The notes beneath the pieces are model-generated. The model ran no database searches, was not told the DNA's origin, and saw only the letters and a list, made by a program, of their open reading frames with translations. Below are positions 8,369-16,662 of a DNA stretch of 64,000 nucleotides, piece by piece. Position numbers and translations under genes: made by a program. This DNA comes from Oscillospiraceae bacterium (GTDB taxonomy: Bacteria; Bacillota; Clostridia; Oscillospirales; Oscillospiraceae). Positions within the stretch are counted from its first letter, which is position 1; each line of letters opens with the position of its first letter. The DNA is taken from the NCBI GenBank assembly GCA_015067885.1, contig SVLO01000001.1:62001-126000 (forward strand). Reading direction: 5' to 3'.

Positions 8369-9082
8369 ATGGAACTGTTTCCTGCCATTGATTTATACGA
8401 GGGTAAAGCGGTCCGCCTTTACAAGGGCGACTACAATAATATGACCGTCTACAGCGAAAATCCCATTGAGATCGCCCGGGATTTCGTGGAGTGCGGCGCG
8501 AAAAATATCCATATAGTGGACCTGGAGGGCGCCCGGGACGGCACCACCCCCAACCTGCCCATCGTGGAGCAGATCGCCAGGGAGACGCCCCTGTTCACCG
8601 AGATCGGAGGCGGGATCCGCAGCCTGGACACGGTGCGCACCTACATCGAGGCTGGGGTGGACCGGGTGATCTTAGGCACTGCCGCCGTCACCGACCGGGA
8701 CTTTTTGCTGGCCGCCCTGGACCGCTACGGCGACAAAATCGCCGTGGGTGTGGACATCAAGGACGGCTACGTGGCCATCAAAGGCTGGCTGGAGAAGTCC
8801 CGGTACACCTGCTTTGACTTCTGTCAGCAGATGCAGGACATCGGGGTCAGGACCATCATCTGCACCGACATCTCCAAGGACGGCGCCATGCAGGGTACCA
8901 ATGTGGAGCTGTACCGCCAACTGAACGGACAGTTCCATATCGCCTTCACCGCTTCCGGCGGCGTGTCGGGGCTGGAGGACATCGTGGCCCTGCGTGACAT
9001 GGGTATGTCCGCCGCCATCATCGGCAAGGCCTACTACATCGGGGCCATCGACCTGCGTGAGGCTTTGGAGGTGGCAAAATGA
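8369..9082 (+). CDS. hisA: ProFAR isomerase (phosphoribosylformimino-AICAR-P isomerase)
   Basis: A 237-residue beta/alpha barrel enzyme that performs the Amadori rearrangement of ProFAR to PRFAR. The first catalytic aspartate is in FPAIDLYEGKAVRL at the N-terminus and the second in GVDIKDGYVAIKGW. Phosphate-binding loops EIGGGIRSL and ASGGVSGLEDI mark the half-barrel repeats shared with HisF. ATG 8369 is chosen over ATG 8363 because GAGG at 8358-8361 is seven bases away and the protein then begins with the usual MELFPAIDL. The end overlaps hisF by four bases. Confidence 0.95.
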   Translation: MELFPAIDLYEGKAVRLYKGDYNNMTVYSENPIEIARDFVECGAKNIHIVDLEGARDGTTPNLPIVEQIARETPLFTEIGGGIRSLDTVRTYIEAGVDRVILGTAAVTDRDFLLAALDRYGDKIAVGVDIKDGYVAIKGWLEKSRYTCFDFCQQMQDIGVRTIICTDISKDGAMQGTNVELYRQLNGQFHIAFTASGGVSGLEDIVALRDMGMSAAIIGKAYYIGAIDLREALEVAK

Positions 9083-9837
9083 TCACCAAGCGCATCATTC
9101 CCTGCCTGGACGTAAAGGACGGAAGAGTTGTAAAGGGAATTAACTTCACAAACCTGAACGACGTTTCCTCCCCGGTGGAGCTGGGCAAATATTACAGCGA
9201 CTGCGGCGCGGACGAGCTGGTGTTCTACGACATCACCGCCTCCAGCGAGGGGCGCAAGCTGTTCACCGACATTCTCCGTCAGGTGGCGGAGCAGATCTTT
9301 ATCCCCCTGACCGTGGGTGGCGGTATCAACACCATTGAGGATTTCGACCGGGTGCTCAAGTGCGGCGCGGACAAGGTAAGCGTCAACTCCGGTGCCATCC
9401 GTGACCCCGACCTTATCGGTCGGGCGGCGGAGAAGTACGGCAGCCAGTGCGTGGTGCTGTCGGTGGACGTCAAGCGGGTGGACGGTCAGTTCCACGTCTT
9501 TGCCAAGGGCGGCCGGGAGGACACCGGCATGGAGGCCCTTGGCTGGATCCGGGACTGCGTGGCCCGGGGCGCCGGCGAGGTGGTGGTCAACTCCATCGAC
9601 ACCGACGGCGTCAAGGGCGGCTTTGATATCGAATTGCTCAAGCTGGTGGAGGCGGCGGTGGACGTGCCGGTCATCGCCTCCGGCGGCGCGGGCAGCATTG
9701 AGGATTTCATCACCCTGTTCCGGGAAATTCCGGACATGGACGCCGGCCTTGCGGCCTCCATCTTCCACTTCGGACAGGTGAAAATTGCCGACCTGAAACG
9801 GGAACTGCACCGGGCCGGCATCGTGGTAAGACAATAA
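9079..9837 (+). CDS. hisF: Imidazole glycerol phosphate synthase, cyclase subunit
   Basis: A 252-residue barrel protein that uses ammonia from HisH to convert PRFAR into imidazole-glycerol phosphate and AICAR. The catalytic aspartates are D11 in IPCLDVKDGRVVKG and the one in LSVDVKRVDG. Phosphate-binding motifs TVGGGINTIEDF and ASGGAGSIEDF are intact. It begins in an ATGA overlap with hisA. AICAR release links this step to purine synthesis. Full length, no oddities. Confidence 0.96.
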   Translation: MITKRIIPCLDVKDGRVVKGINFTNLNDVSSPVELGKYYSDCGADELVFYDITASSEGRKLFTDILRQVAEQIFIPLTVGGGINTIEDFDRVLKCGADKVSVNSGAIRDPDLIGRAAEKYGSQCVVLSVDVKRVDGQFHVFAKGGREDTGMEALGWIRDCVARGAGEVVVNSIDTDGVKGGFDIELLKLVEAAVDVPVIASGGAGSIEDFITLFREIPDMDAGLAASIFHFGQVKIADLKRELHRAGIVVRQ

Positions 9838-9852
9838 TCGGGAAAGGAACGA

Positions 9853-10515
9853 ATGACCGTGATCAACATTGACGAACTGAAATTTGACGAAAAGGGCCTG
9901 ATTCCCGCCGTGGTGGTGGACAGCCTGAGCAAAAAGGTGCTGACGGTGGCCTACATGAACCGGGAGAGCCTGGGCATTTCCATGGAGAAGGGGCTGTGCT
10001 GCTTCTACAGCCGCTCCCGACAGGAGCTGTGGCTCAAGGGCGAGACCAGCGGCAACTTCCAGCACATCGTGTCCATCACCGCCGACTGCGACAGGGACGC
10101 TCTGGTGGTCATGGTGGAAAAGGACGGTCCGGCCTGCCACCTGGGTACCGACAGCTGCTTCAACTACCCCGTCTACCAAAGCGAGGAGTTGAACGAATTT
10201 TCCATGGACGGCCTGTACGACCTGCTGGTGTCCCGGAAGAAATTGCTGCCCGAGGGGTCCTACACCACCTACCTGTTCCAAAAGGGTATCGACAAGATTT
10301 TGAAGAAGGTGGGGGAGGAGTGTACCGAGGTCATCATCGCCGGCAAGGCCGACGATAAGAAGGAAACCGTCTATGAGATCGCTGACCTTGCCTATCACGT
10401 CATGGTGATGATGGTGGAGATGGGTATTTCTGTGGACGATGTGCGCCGGGAGCTGGCTTCCCGCCACGTCATCGACCACAAGGTCAAGCAGGAAAAGATG
10501 ACCGGCAATGGTTAA
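9853..10515 (+). CDS. hisIE: Bifunctional phosphoribosyl-AMP cyclohydrolase / phosphoribosyl-ATP pyrophosphatase
   Basis: A 220-residue two-domain enzyme for steps two and three of histidine synthesis. Residues 1 to about 115 are the HisI cyclohydrolase, with AYMNRESL, SRSRQELWLKGETSGN, and the zinc-site segment DCDRDAL plus C-x6-C in PACHLGTDSCFNYP. Residues from about 118 are the HisE pyrophosphatase with KKVGEECTEVIIAGK and ADLAYHVMVMM. This fusion is common in bacteria. A 15-base gap with GGAAAGGA precedes the start, and the end overlaps hisK by 8 bases. Confidence 0.95.
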   Translation: MTVINIDELKFDEKGLIPAVVVDSLSKKVLTVAYMNRESLGISMEKGLCCFYSRSRQELWLKGETSGNFQHIVSITADCDRDALVVMVEKDGPACHLGTDSCFNYPVYQSEELNEFSMDGLYDLLVSRKKLLPEGSYTTYLFQKGIDKILKKVGEECTEVIIAGKADDKKETVYEIADLAYHVMVMMVEMGISVDDVRRELASRHVIDHKVKQEKMTGNG

Positions 10516-11314
10516 GACGAATTTCCACACCCACACCGTCTACTGCGACGGAAAGGACACTCCGGCGGAGCTGGTGAAGGCTGCAATGGAAAAGGGCTTT
10601 ACAGTCCTTGGGTTTTCGGGACATAGCTACCTTGAGATCGACCGGGATTTCGCCATGGACGATGGGGCGCAGCGCAAGTATTGGGACGAGGTCCACGCCC
10701 TGAAAGAGCAGTATAAGGGACAGCTTCAAATCTTCTGTGGGTTGGAGCAGGACTGCTATTCCGCGCCGCCAAAGCTGGCCTACGACTACCTCATCGGCTC
10801 GGTCCATCACGTGAAAAAGGGGGACGACTACCCCATGACCGACGGCTCGGTGGAGCAGGAGCGGCACGTGCTGGATACATGGTACGACGGCAGCTTCGAC
10901 GCCTTTGCCAAGGACTACTTTGAAGTGGTGGGCAATGTGCTGGACATGACCGGGGCGGACATCATCGGCCACATCGACCTGGTGATGAAAAACTGCGAGA
11001 AGACCGGCTACCGGCCCACGGCGGATTTTTTGGACTATGCCCAGGGGGCGGTGACCAAGCTGTTGCCCTACGGCAAGCCTTTCGAGATGAACACCGGTGC
11101 CATGGCCCGGGGCCACCGCACTACCCCCTATCCTCACCCGGACATTCTTCGTATGATCTACGAGGGGGGCGGACAAATCATGCTCAACGCCGATTGCCAC
11201 GACGCTACGAAACTGGACTGCGGGTTGGAGCTGTGTGCCAAGCTGGCCCGGGACGTGGGGTTCCGGGAGCAGGTCATCTTCACCGACCACGGCTTTGAAA
11301 CCATCGGATTGTAG
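10508..11314 (+). CDS. hisK: Histidinol-phosphatase, PHP type
   Basis: A 268-residue PHP-family phosphatase that hydrolyses histidinol phosphate and fills the one step not covered by the monofunctional HisB. The metal ligands are visible along the sequence: FHTHTVYCDG at the N-terminus, FSGHSYLE, YLIGSVHHV, IIGHIDLV and NADCHD near the C-terminus. It overlaps hisIE by 8 bases and is the last gene of the operon. The length agrees with Bacillus-type HisJ/HisK enzymes. A PHP phosphatase with another substrate is formally possible, but the location makes that unlikely. Confidence 0.92.
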   Translation: MVKTNFHTHTVYCDGKDTPAELVKAAMEKGFTVLGFSGHSYLEIDRDFAMDDGAQRKYWDEVHALKEQYKGQLQIFCGLEQDCYSAPPKLAYDYLIGSVHHVKKGDDYPMTDGSVEQERHVLDTWYDGSFDAFAKDYFEVVGNVLDMTGADIIGHIDLVMKNCEKTGYRPTADFLDYAQGAVTKLLPYGKPFEMNTGAMARGHRTTPYPHPDILRMIYEGGGQIMLNADCHDATKLDCGLELCAKLARDVGFREQVIFTDHGFETIGL

Positions 11315-11341
11315 TCAGGACCACACGTATAACGGGTGCCC

Positions 11342-11463
11342 ATCTCTGACGAGGGGGCTGTCGAGCGTTTGCGCGCGACGGGGGGAGAGAAATTGCTTTA
11401 CTACTTTCTCTCCCTCCGGCATTTGCTAACGCAAATGCCACCTCCCTCATCAGAGGGAGGCTC
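11342..11463 (+). repeat. Palindromic intergenic repeat, family B, copy 1
   Basis: A ~120-bp element of nested inverted repeats. Outer G-rich and C-rich strands (GAGGGGGCTGTC ... CACCTCCCTCATCAGAGGGAGG) flank two internal hairpins, one being GGCATTTGC-TAAC-GCAAATGCC at 11418-11439. The same architecture with different internal hairpins recurs at 28026-28140. Confidence 0.6.
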
Positions 11464-11519
11464 CCGCTGCGGCGGACCTACTCATGGGCATAGCCCGTGG
11501 TTCTTTGGAAACAATAGGA

Positions 11520-11550
11520 AACGCCCTGTCAGAATTGACAGGGCGTTTTT
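11520..11550 (+). terminator. Rho-independent terminator downstream of the his operon
   Basis: A perfect 12-bp stem (AACGCCCTGTCA at 11520-11531 and complement at 11536-11547), a 4-base loop and TTTTT. It lies about 200 bases after hisK with no gene between, so it is the likely end of the his transcript. Confidence 0.85.
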
Positions 11551-11601
11551 GTGTATTCGTGATTGTTTGTGGGGTGGGACGATGTGCCTGTCCAACCTTA
11601 T

Positions 11602-11688
11602 TAGGGGCTTTTGCGGGCGGCTGGGGACAGCCGCCCCTACGACAGACCTGCAAGTTTTCCGTAGGGGCATCGAGGCGCCGCCCCCTAC
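11602..11688. repeat. Two TAGGGGC...GCCCCTA hairpins (family C)
   Basis: TAGGGGC at 11602-11608 pairs with GCCCCTA at 11633-11639 around an inner GGCGGCT/AGCCGCC stem. A second hairpin, GTAGGGGC ... GCCCCCTAC, lies at 11661-11688. Relatives occur at 22952, 43328 and 50225. They stand directly upstream of repeat A copy 1. Confidence 0.55.
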
Positions 11689-11713
11689 GCAAGCCTGATG
11701 GTTCGCAGCAATC

Positions 11714-11915
11714 GTCGGCGGGAGTTCGATAGACAGAAAATATTACAGATAGTACAACGTGCGGCAGCCTAATAGGCGCAGGCAGGGTCAGAGGTGTCCG
11801 CCGACCGTGTGGGTGTGACCCCACGGAGGTCACCCAAAGGAAGTACATAGAAACCATGGGTTTCTATGCTGATTTTTGGTTTCTTTTGTTCAGCGACAAA
11901 AGAAACCCGCCGCCG
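11714..11915 (+). repeat. Three-copy structured intergenic element (family A), copy 1
   Basis: A ~200-bp stretch repeated at 23025-23225 and 34340-34537, starting GTCGGCGG and ending ACCCGCC. Three hairpins are visible. H1 is CCGTG-T-GGG / CCC-CACGG at 11805-11826. H2 is CATAGAAACC-ATG-GGTTTCTATG at 11846-11868. H3 is GGTTTCTTTTGT / ACAAAAGAAACC at 11878-11907. The H2 loop contains an ATG that opens a 50-codon frame (11856-12008, beginning MGFYADFWFLLFSDKRNPPP) whose first ~20 codons align without gaps to the other copies. The function is unknown. It could be a structured RNA, a non-autonomous mobile repeat or a peptide gene. Confidence 0.7.
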
Positions 11916-12103
11916 GAGCGGCGGAACGACCCCGACGGCGATCCCTTGCGGGCCGTCGGGTCCCACCATAAAGCGGAAAGTATTATAAAAATATTAAAAT
12001 TCTTTTAGGACGAAGCCCTTTTATACATATAGAATGTGTGATATAATTATATACCAAAATTCACAAAAGTCCTTGCAATCGAACAAATATTCTAGTAAAA
12101 TGG
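11916..12103. other. AT-rich spacer with no recognised gene
   Basis: After a CGACGG ... CCGTCG inverted repeat at the edge of repeat A, the stretch becomes AT-rich (runs such as TATAAAAATATTAAAATTC). No gene, RNA or convincing promoter was recognised apart from the tail of the small frame that starts inside repeat A. Confidence 0.4.
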
Positions 12104-12135
12104 ATGGGTCAGAGGACCGCAGTCCTCTGACCCAT
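12104..12135 (-). terminator. Terminator of the fucosidase gene
   Basis: A perfect 14-bp stem (ATGGGTCAGAGGAC at 12104-12117, complement at 12122-12135) with a 4-base loop. On the minus strand it is followed by CCATTTTACT, and it lies nine bases past the fucosidase stop codon. Confidence 0.85.
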
Positions 12136-12144
12136 TGGGAACGA

Positions 12145-13497
12145 TCATTTCAGGAATACCTCGATAACGGGAATGAGGGTATCCGGCTTCATGGGGGGCA
12201 GGTTGAAGTAGACGCAGTTGGCGTCGTCCGGTTCGCCGTCCAGAATGTCCCGGTTGCGGGTGCCGCCGGCGTAGTACTTCAGCTCGCTGCCGTCGTGCAG
12301 GAATTGGGCGTACTCCACCTTGTCCACCAGACCGGGCACGGTCAGCACGGGGAAGGGGTACTCTTTCAGGTGGATGTACAGGCGCTTGCCGTCCACGCTT
12401 TGGGTCAGGGCGGTGCCGTTGGGTGCCGTGAACTCCGGCTCAGCCATGGTGCAGCCGTGGATGGAGCGGGCGTTGAGCCGCATCCAGTCGGCGTAGACCT
12501 GCATGGACCGCTGGGCCCGGCCATCCAGACAGCCACGGGCGGTGGGGCCTACGTTCATAATGAGGTTGCCGCCCAGCGCCACGGTGTTGATAAGCAGATT
12601 GATGAGGGTCTCCGGGTCTTTCCAGGTCATCTCGTCCCGGAAATAGCCCCAGGAGCCGGAGAAGGTCTGGCACGCCTCCCAGGTGACCAGCTCGCCGGTC
12701 TTGGGGTGGCGGGGCCACTGGGTGGGCTGTAGCTGCTCGGGGGTGAACAGGTCCTGCTCGATGTCCGCCCGGTTGTTGATGATGATGTTGGGCTGCAGGG
12801 CGCGGACGGTTTCGATGAGCTTCTCGGACTCCCACTGCTCCCTGCCCTTCAGGCCCCGGTTCTGCATCCAGGGGAAGAAGTTTTGGCCACTGTAGGAGGG
12901 GGTAAAGCTGCTCTCGCTGGGGTAGGAGAAGTCCATCCACAGAATGTCGATTTGGCCGTAGTTGCTCATCAGCTCGGTGAGCTGGTCACGCATATACTGG
13001 GCGTAAACGCGAATGTCGCGGCCCTTATCCTGCTGTTCGGCGTCGGCATCCTTGCGGCGGGGATGGCTACGGTCGATGGTGTAGTGGGGATGGTGCCAGT
13101 CCAGCAGGGAATAATAGATACCGATGCGCAGGCCCTCGGCCCGGAAGGCATCCACGTACTCCCGGACCAGGTCACGGCCGCAGGGGGCGTTGGTGGACTT
13201 GTAGTCGGTGTACTTGCTGTCGAACAGGCAGAAGCCCTCGTGATGCTTGGCGGTGAACACGGCGTACTTCATGCCGGCGGCCTTGGCCAGACAGGCCAGC
13301 TCCCCGGCGTCGAACAGGTCGGGGTCGAAGTGGTCGAAGTACTTGTCGTATTTTTCCTCGGAGATCAACTCCCGGGTCTTGATCCACTCGTGGCGGGCGG
13401 CCACGGAATACAGACCGAAATGAATGAACATACCGAACCGATCCAGGGTGAACCAGGAGGTATCGCCGGGGGTTTTCATGGTTTGATAGCTTGACAA
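12145..13497 (-). CDS. Alpha-L-fucosidase, glycoside hydrolase family 29
   Basis: A ~450-residue GH29 enzyme that removes terminal alpha-L-fucose. Family marks are RFGMFIHFGLYSV near the N-terminus, AKHHEGFCLFDS, the nucleophile aspartate (about residue 189) in IDILWMDFSYP, and the NLIMNVGPTARG motif. No signal peptide is visible, so it probably acts in the cytoplasm on imported fucosylated sugars from mucin, milk oligosaccharides or plant material. The start is uncertain. A TTG at 13497 is preferred because AAAGGA lies nine bases upstream; the long version from 13572 would overlap the divergent regulator's promoter region. No transporter or fucose catabolic gene is adjacent. Confidence 0.85.
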   Translation of the reverse strand: MSSYQTMKTPGDTSWFTLDRFGMFIHFGLYSVAARHEWIKTRELISEEKYDKYFDHFDPDLFDAGELACLAKAAGMKYAVFTAKHHEGFCLFDSKYTDYKSTNAPCGRDLVREYVDAFRAEGLRIGIYYSLLDWHHPHYTIDRSHPRRKDADAEQQDKGRDIRVYAQYMRDQLTELMSNYGQIDILWMDFSYPSESSFTPSYSGQNFFPWMQNRGLKGREQWESEKLIETVRALQPNIIINNRADIEQDLFTPEQLQPTQWPRHPKTGELVTWEACQTFSGSWGYFRDEMTWKDPETLINLLINTVALGGNLIMNVGPTARGCLDGRAQRSMQVYADWMRLNARSIHGCTMAEPEFTAPNGTALTQSVDGKRLYIHLKEYPFPVLTVPGLVDKVEYAQFLHDGSELKYYAGGTRNRDILDGEPDDANCVYFNLPPMKPDTLIPVIEVFLK

Positions 13498-13598
13498 AGG
13501 GAACACATCCTTTCTGTCCTCATCATAGCACAAATCAGATTGACAAAACATGGGCAAAAGCCGGAAAAACATGGACTTTTACCTACAGAGGTGATTTT
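13498..13598. promoter_or_regulatory. Divergent control region between the fucosidase and araC-type genes
   Basis: About 100 bases separate the two divergent starts. A TTGACA (rightward) is present near 13541 but no good -10 box at the right distance was found. The layout suggests that the AraC-family protein controls the fucosidase from here; this is inference. Confidence 0.4.
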
Positions 13599-14420
13599 AT
13601 GGCGGTCTACAATATGCTCAACGCGTTCAACGACATTACTCTCAGCGTGTCACAAATGCGCTACGTGAAGCTGGACAGCCGCTGGCACAGTGACTTTGCC
13701 CGGGTGACCTTCTCCCGCATTTACTACGTGTGCAAGGGGGAGGCGGACGTGGTCTGCAACGGCACTCCCCACCACCTGACACCGGGGAATATCTACTTTG
13801 TCCCCGCCGGCTCGGATTTCTCTTACTCCTGCGAAGAGTACATGGAAAAGCTGTACATCCACGTCAGCGTGCTGCAGAAAAACCGCTACGACCTGTTTTC
13901 ACGGCTGAAGGAGTGCGTGGTGCTGCCCGGCCTGTCCCGGGAGGAGTTCCGCCGCCTGTGCCGGTGTGTGGGTTCGGCGGACGCCAACGACATGATGTAC
14001 CTGAAGGCGCACCTGCACGACCTGCTGATGCGGGTGGTGGACAAGTCCGGGGTGGATCTGGGCCGGCCGGAGGTCTACGCCCCCCTGACCGAGCGGGCGC
14101 TGGAGTACATGGAGGAGCATTTGAGCTGCGGCCTGACGGTGAAGCAGGTGGCCCAGGCGCTACGGGTGTCCGCAGACCGTCTGCAGCGGACCTTTCAGCA
14201 GGACGTGAAGCTGTCGGTGGGCCGCTATATCACCAAGCGGGTGCTGTACGCGGCGGAGGAACGCCTGCGTATCAGCGACGACAGTATTCAGGATATCAGC
14301 GAGCATTTCGGCTTCTGCGACCAGTTCTATTTCTCCCGCCGCTTTGCCGACTACTTCGGGGTGTCACCCCGCCGATACCGTAAATTCATCAGCATCGGTC
14401 AACCCATCGAGCTGGATTGA
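13599..14420 (+). CDS. AraC-family transcriptional regulator
   Basis: A 273-residue regulator with an N-terminal cupin-like sensing domain (HHLTPGNIYFVPAGSDFSY near residue 60) and a C-terminal pair of helix-turn-helix motifs from about residue 172, including LTVKQVAQALRVSADRLQRTF and the AraC signature region FGFCDQFYFSRRFADYFGVSP followed by RRYRKF. ATG 13599 has AGAGGTGA upstream. It is divergent from the fucosidase, so a sugar-responsive activator of that gene is the natural guess; the ligand cannot be read from sequence. Confidence 0.85.
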   Translation: MAVYNMLNAFNDITLSVSQMRYVKLDSRWHSDFARVTFSRIYYVCKGEADVVCNGTPHHLTPGNIYFVPAGSDFSYSCEEYMEKLYIHVSVLQKNRYDLFSRLKECVVLPGLSREEFRRLCRCVGSADANDMMYLKAHLHDLLMRVVDKSGVDLGRPEVYAPLTERALEYMEEHLSCGLTVKQVAQALRVSADRLQRTFQQDVKLSVGRYITKRVLYAAEERLRISDDSIQDISEHFGFCDQFYFSRRFADYFGVSPRRYRKFISIGQPIELD

Positions 14421-14455
14421 CCCGCGCTGGCTAAACCGAAACAGGAGGTGAGGAT

Positions 14456-16438
14456 ATGGAGCAGAAACAGATACCCTTCCGTGTGGTGTCCGACTATCGG
14501 CCCGCCGGCGACCAGCCCCAGGCCATCGAACAACTGGCCCAGGGCATTGAGCTTGGCCTGGACGAGCAGACCCTGCTGGGCGTTACCGGCTCGGGCAAGA
14601 CCTTCACCATGGCCAAGATCATCGAGAAAATTCAGCGGCCCACCCTGGTGCTGGCCCACAACAAGACCCTGGCCGCCCAGTTGTGCGCCGAGTTCCGGGA
14701 GTTCTTCCCTGACAACGCGGTGGAGTATTTCGTATCCTACTACGACTACTACCAGCCCGAGGCCTATATCCCTCACACCGATACCTTTATCGAGAAGGAC
14801 TCGGCCATCAACGACGAGATCGACCGCCTGCGCCTGTCTGCCACCGCATCCCTGATGGAGCGGCGGGACGTCATCGTGGTGTCCTCCGTGTCCTGCATCT
14901 ACGGCCTGGGCGAGCCGGCGGACTTTGCCCAGATGATGGTGTCCCTGCGTGTGGGCAGCGTCATCAAAATCGAGGATCTGCTGAAAAAGCTGGTGGATAT
15001 CCGCTACGAGCGCAACGACATCGCCTGGGAGCGCAACAAGTTCCGTGTCCGTGGCGACACGGTGGAGATCTGGCCCGCCTACTGGAAGGACACCGCCCTG
15101 CGGGTGGAGTTCTTCGGGGACGAAATAGACCGCATCAGCGAGGTGAATGTGGTCACCGGCGCCCCCATCCGGCGGCTGCTGAACGTGCCGGTGTGGCCCG
15201 CCACCCACTACGTCACCCCCAAGGAGAAGATGGACGCCGCCATCCAGGAAATCTACCGGGAGATGGAGGAGCGGGTGGCTTTCTTTGAGAAAACCGACCG
15301 CCTTGTGGAGGCCCAGCGGCTGAAACAGCGCACCATGTACGACATCGAGATGATGCAGGAGCTGGGCTACTGCTCCGGCATCGAGAACTACTCCCGGGTC
15401 ATTGACGGCCGGCCGGTGGGATCGCCGCCCCACACTTTGCTGGACTACTTCCCCAAGGATTTCGTGCTGTTCATTGACGAGAGCCACGTGACCCTGCCCC
15501 AGGTGCGGGCCATGTACAACGGCGACCGGGCGCGGAAAACCAGCCTTGTGGAGTACGGCTTCCGCCTGCCCTGCGCCTACGACAACCGTCCATTGAAGTT
15601 TGAGGAGTTTGAGGACCGGGTACACCAGCGGGTGTATGTGTCCGCCACCCCCGGCGAGTACGAGCGGGAGCGGTCGGGGCAGATCGTGGAGCAGCTCATC
15701 CGACCCACGGGCCTGCTGGACCCGGAGGTGGAGGTGCGGCCCGTGGCCGGTCAGATCGACGACCTGATGGCCGAAATTCACGAGCGCGCCGGGCGGGACG
15801 AGCGGGTGCTGGTCACCACCCTGACCAAGAAGATGGCGGAGGACCTGACCGCCTTTTTGCAGAACGCCGGGGTCCGGGTGCGGTATATGCACCACAGCGT
15901 GGACACCGTGGAGCGCATGGAGATCATCCGGGACCTGCGACTTGGCAAGTTCGACGTGCTGGTGGGCATCAACCTGCTGCGTGAGGGCCTTGACCTGCCG
16001 GAAGTGTCCCTTGTGGCCATTTTGGACGCGGATAAAGAGGGCTTTCTGCGCAGTGAGACCGCCCTGGTGCAGACCATCGGCCGCGCGGCGCGAAATGCCC
16101 AGGGCAAGGTCATCCTGTATGCCGACACCATTACCCCCTCCATGCGCCGGGCTATGGATGAAACCGCCCGCCGCCGGGAGAAGCAGGATGCCTATAATAA
16201 GGCCAACGGCATCGTGCCCAAGACGGTCATCAAGTCTGTGCGGGAGCTGCTGGAAATTTCCGGCGTGCCGGAGGACTCCGACCAGCGACAGGGCCGCGGC
16301 AAGGCTATGACCAAGCAGGAGCGGGCCGCCGAGATCGCCCGATTGGAGAAGGCGATGAAAGAGGCGGCCAAGATGCTGGAATTCGAGTTGGCTGCCGACC
16401 TGCGTGACCAGATTATCCGCCTGCGTGGGGAGAAATAA
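14456..16438 (+). CDS. uvrB: UvrABC system protein B
   Basis: A 660-residue helicase-like damage-verification subunit of nucleotide excision repair. Walker A is [10 protein letters not shown] at residues 41-50. The beta-hairpin that clamps DNA contains [10 protein letters not shown] (about 95-104). The Walker B-type [11 protein letters not shown] is present, and helicase motifs VSATPGEYE and TIGRAARN follow. A UVR motif ([20 protein letters not shown], then RDQI) closes the C-terminus and contacts UvrA/UvrC. AGGAGGTGA precedes the start. The final 25 codons are duplicated 223 bases downstream. uvrA follows three genes later, so the two subunits are effectively clustered. Confidence 0.97.
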   Translation: MEQKQIPFRVVSDYRPAGDQPQAIEQLAQGIELGLDEQTLLGVTGSGKTFTMAKIIEKIQRPTLVLAHNKTLAAQLCAEFREFFPDNAVEYFVSYYDYYQPEAYIPHTDTFIEKDSAINDEIDRLRLSATASLMERRDVIVVSSVSCIYGLGEPADFAQMMVSLRVGSVIKIEDLLKKLVDIRYERNDIAWERNKFRVRGDTVEIWPAYWKDTALRVEFFGDEIDRISEVNVVTGAPIRRLLNVPVWPATHYVTPKEKMDAAIQEIYREMEERVAFFEKTDRLVEAQRLKQRTMYDIEMMQELGYCSGIENYSRVIDGRPVGSPPHTLLDYFPKDFVLFIDESHVTLPQVRAMYNGDRARKTSLVEYGFRLPCAYDNRPLKFEEFEDRVHQRVYVSATPGEYERERSGQIVEQLIRPTGLLDPEVEVRPVAGQIDDLMAEIHERAGRDERVLVTTLTKKMAEDLTAFLQNAGVRVRYMHHSVDTVERMEIIRDLRLGKFDVLVGINLLREGLDLPEVSLVAILDADKEGFLRSETALVQTIGRAARNAQGKVILYADTITPSMRRAMDETARRREKQDAYNKANGIVPKTVIKSVRELLEISGVPEDSDQRQGRGKAMTKQERAAEIARLEKAMKEAAKMLEFELAADLRDQIIRLRGEK

Positions 16439-16586
16439 CCGGCCGCCTCTTTCTACCCGCCAAGGGCGGGCGCGCCGGGTGGCGTGTCCAAGTGTTTTGC
16501 AGAGCAAAACCTTGCTGCAGGGCGAATTCATTTCGCCCGAGGATTCCAAATGATAGGGGTCCCCGCGCAGCCTGCTGCGTGGGGCG
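16439..16586. repeat. Array of four short hairpins between the two uvrB 3' ends
   Basis: Four consecutive inverted repeats fill this 148-bp stretch: CCCGCC-AAG-GGCGGG (16456-16470), GTTTTGC-AGA-GCAAAAC (16494-16510), GGGCGAA-TTCAT-TTCGCCC (16520-16538) and a 10-bp stem CCCCGCGCAG / CTGCGTGGGG (16561-16584). There is no T-run after them and no protein signal. It looks like an inserted palindromic repeat. Confidence 0.6.
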
Positions 16587-16661
16587 GCGGCGAAGATGCT
16601 GGAATTCGAACTGGCCGCCGACCTGCGTGACCAAATTATCAGCCTGCGTGGAGAGAAGTAA
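16587..16661 (+). pseudogene. Second copy of the uvrB 3' end (UVR motif remnant)
   Basis: Twenty-four codons plus stop that encode the same UVR tail as uvrB residues 637-660 ([17 protein letters not shown]). Compared codon by codon with 16364-16438 there are eight base differences in the 75 bases. Seven are synonymous and one changes Arg to Ser. No start or ribosome site serves it. The synonymous bias suggests the tail came from a diverged but functional uvrB allele, not from decay of a local tandem copy. It ends one base before the ybaK start codon. Confidence 0.75.
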
Positions 16662-16662
16662 A

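Noticed and set aside
11856-11907. Switch between H2 and H3 of repeat A through shared AGAAACC/GGTTTCT strands
   Set aside because: Copy 2 changes H3 so that it can no longer pair with H2, so alternative pairing is not conserved.
11658-11915. Insertion sequence or transposon at the first repeat A copy
   Set aside because: No transposase frame, no terminal inverted repeats enclosing the element and no target duplication could be identified.
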